Assembly (NCBI GenBank): GCA_023266245.1
Contig: JAHFRO010000030.1
Coordinates: forward strand, 12,119-25,623
Direction of reading: 5' to 3'
DNA from: Betaproteobacteria bacterium
GTDB lineage: Bacteria > Pseudomonadota > Gammaproteobacteria > Burkholderiales > SG8-41
Length of the DNA stretch: 13,505 nt
The notes under the pieces were generated by a model that was not told the DNA's origin, made no database searches, and saw nothing but the letters and a program-made list of their open reading frames with translations. A program made the position numbers and the translations under genes. Positions 12,161-13,505 of this stretch are shown here, one piece after another; positions within the stretch are counted from its first letter, which is position 1, and each line of letters starts with the position of its first letter.

Positions 12161-12262
12161 CCGGAGCGCGGAGCAGGGGCCCCATTTTGGGGATGCGACC
12201 GTGAAGGCGCGCAGGCGACCGACGCGATGCGGGTTGTCTTCTGTAATATTCGTTCAGAGGCC
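12161..12262 (+). repeat. Interspersed repeat, complete unit (copy C) upstream of lipB
   Basis: CCGGAGCGCGGAGCAGGG (12161-12178) is identical to 11077-11094. It continues with stem CCCCA/TGGGG around TTT (12180-12192), ATGCGACC, GTGAAGGCGCGCAGG, GCGACCGACGCGATG (GCGACC where others have GCGGCC), 27 bases and GAGGCC (12257-12262). The unit ends 58 bp before the lipB start, so any lipB promoter from upstream reads through it. The remaining bases to 12320 show nothing else I can call. Confidence 0.8.
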
Positions 12263-12320
12263 GTGCGCGTTGGAACGGACGAAACAATCGCCGCTCAACG
12301 CTCGGACCCATAGGACCATC

Positions 12321-12980
12321 ATGACCGTGACCGCCGTCGCAACCGATTCAGCCACCACAGACACGCGCGCGGCGGATGTGCGCGTGCGGCGGCTCGGCTT
12401 CGTCGACTACGAGCCGACCTGGCGCGCGATGCAGGAGTTCACCGCGCGGCGCACCGCCGCGACCACCGACGAGCTGTGGCTGCTCGAGCACCCGCCGGTA
12501 TACACGCTCGGCATCGCCGGGCGGAGCGAGCATCTGCCGCGCGTGGACAACGGCATCCCGGTGATCAAGGTGGATCGGGGCGGGCAGATCACCTACCACG
12601 GCCCGGGGCAGATCGTCGCTTACCTGTTGCTCGACATGCGGCGCAGAGGGCTCACCGTGCGGCCGCTGGTTCGGAGGATGGAACAGGCCGTGATAGACTT
12701 GCTTGCCGCTTACGGAATCTCCGCCGCGGGCCGGGCCGAGGCGCCCGGAGTGTACGTGGACGGCGCGAAAATCGCGGCGCTCGGGCTGCGCATCAAGAAC
12801 GGCTGCTGCTACCACGGGCTCGCGTTCAACGTGGACATGGACCTCGCGCCGTTTCACGCGATCAATCCGTGCGGCTATCCGGGATTGCAGGTCAGCCAGA
12901 CGCGCGATCTCGGTATCACGGACCCGATCCAAGTTTTGGGCGAACAGCTCATCCAACATCTGTTACGCAGGCTGCCATGA
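12321..12980 (+). CDS. lipB: Octanoyl-ACP:protein N-octanoyltransferase
   Basis: This 219-residue cytosolic enzyme moves octanoyl from acyl carrier protein to the lipoyl domains of 2-oxoacid dehydrogenases and GcvH, the first step of lipoate synthesis. The hallmark blocks are LWLLEHPPVYTLGIAGR, DRGGQITYHGPGQIVAYLL, and the acyl-thioester site with Lys150 in DGAKIAALGLRI and Cys184 in INPCGYPGL. The Lys-Cys spacing of 34 equals that of E. coli LipB (Lys135, Cys169). HGLAFNVDMDL lies between. I chose the ATG at 12321 (AGGA 5 bases upstream, MTVTAVATDSATTDTRAADV). The frame extends 40 codons further up through repeat copy C and that part is spurious. It overlaps lipA by ATGA, so they are coupled. 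Confidence 0.96.
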   Translation: MTVTAVATDSATTDTRAADVRVRRLGFVDYEPTWRAMQEFTARRTAATTDELWLLEHPPVYTLGIAGRSEHLPRVDNGIPVIKVDRGGQITYHGPGQIVAYLLLDMRRRGLTVRPLVRRMEQAVIDLLAAYGISAAGRAEAPGVYVDGAKIAALGLRIKNGCCYHGLAFNVDMDLAPFHAINPCGYPGLQVSQTRDLGITDPIQVLGEQLIQHLLRRLP

Positions 12981-13505
12981 GCGCAGTGGGAGAAAAGCAG
13001 AAGGGCCTGGCCAAGACCGCGCGCATCCCGATCAAGGTGGTGCCGGCGGCGCCGCTCGCCAAGCCGGACTGGATCCGCGTGCGCCTCGGCAACGGCCAGC
13101 GCTTCCACGAGATCAAGCAGATCCTGCGCGAGCACCGGCTGCACACCGTGTGCGAGGAGGCCACCTGCCCCAACATCGGCGAGTGCTTCGGCAAGGGCAC
13201 CGCCACCTTCATGATCCTCGGCGACCTTTGCACCCGGCGCTGCCCGTTCTGCGACGTGGCGCACGGCAAGCCGCTGCCGCCCGACGCGGAGGAGCCGGTG
13301 AACCTCGCGCGCACGATCGCCGCGCTCAAGCTCAGGTACGTGGTAGTCACCAGCGTGGACCGCGACGACCTGCGCGATGGCGGGGCGCGGCACTTCGCCG
13401 ATTGCATCCACGCCGTGCGCGAGCTCTCGCCCGCCACCCGCATCGAAGTGCTGGTGCCCGACTTCCGCGGGCGGCTCGAGATCGCGCTCGACATCCTTTC
13501 GCAGT
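12977..13505 (+). CDS. lipA: Lipoyl synthase, N-terminal 176 residues (runs off the window)
   Basis: The ATG at 12977 overlaps the lipB stop (ATGA), and the frame stays open to the window end. The product inserts two sulfurs at C6 and C8 of octanoyl groups on lipoyl domains, using radical SAM chemistry and a sacrificial auxiliary [4Fe-4S] cluster. The auxiliary-cluster cysteines are Cys59, Cys64 and Cys70 (CEEATCPNIGEC) and the radical-SAM cluster cysteines are Cys85, Cys89 and Cys92 (CTRRCPFC), exactly the LipA pattern. KPDWIRVRLG precedes and YVVVTSVDRDDLRDGGARHF follows. The N-terminal 30 residues are lysine-rich and variable, as usual. The conserved C-terminal serine ligand and the rest of the barrel lie outside the window. 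Confidence 0.97.
   Translation, partial: MSAVGEKQKGLAKTARIPIKVVPAAPLAKPDWIRVRLGNGQRFHEIKQILREHRLHTVCEEATCPNIGECFGKGTATFMILGDLCTRRCPFCDVAHGKPLPPDAEEPVNLARTIAALKLRYVVVTSVDRDDLRDGGARHFADCIHAVRELSPATRIEVLVPDFRGRLEIALDILSQ

Noticed and set aside
12201..12320. 40-codon extension of lipB
   Set aside because: It reads through repeat copy C, giving an Arg-rich stretch; AGGA and the ATG at 12321 fit the family.

Overview
The window is GC-rich, gene-dense chromosomal DNA that looks like a betaproteobacterium. The grounds are the gene orders gpmI-envC-ctpA-moeB and dacC-dat-ybeD-lipB-lipA, a SlmA-type nucleoid occlusion factor, and a tiny bTHX ribosomal protein gene. Nothing resembles a plasmid or a phage. 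I could not assign a genus.

Layout. Positions 1-523 (minus) hold the N-terminus of a PglL/O-antigen-ligase-like membrane protein and an ArsR-family repressor whose cysteine spacing matches the persulfide sensors SqrR and BigR. A shared divergent promoter separates it from gpmI, which overlaps envC. After an intrinsic terminator come ctpA, a second terminator and a MoeB/ThiF-type E1-like enzyme (608-5793, plus). Positions 5790-8253 (minus) hold an unrecognised Ala/Pro-tailed small protein, slmA and argB, with a 412-bp inverted-repeat-bounded element between slmA and argB. Two back-to-back hairpin terminators and a truncated Hsp20 C-terminus fill 8303-8554. dacC, dat and ybeD follow on plus (8609-10964). 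A block of interspersed repeats (about 10978-11332) precedes a 29-residue bTHX gene and a secreted protein of unknown function, both on minus. lipB and the 5' part of lipA close the window on plus.

The ordinary genes fall into a few themes. Cell wall and division: envC, ctpA, dacC, slmA and possibly dat through D-amino acids. Central and amino acid metabolism: gpmI and argB. Lipoate and sulfur-carrier chemistry: moeB, ybeD, lipB and lipA. lipB makes octanoyl-protein and lipA inserts the sulfurs.

The most unusual content is intergenic. First, there is a repeat family made of a 5' shell GGAGCAGG, a hairpin whose stem sequence differs between copies yet still pairs, and a 3' shell TGCGACC. It is often followed by a second module (GGCCGACGCGATG, a spacer, then GAGGCC). 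Second, short 7-bp tandem repeats of the form GTGANNN or its complement flank a terminator and abut a start codon. Third, there is the 412-bp MITE-like element. I see no CRISPR array, tRNA, rRNA or complete transposase gene. Calls rest on reading motifs by eye; no database search was run.
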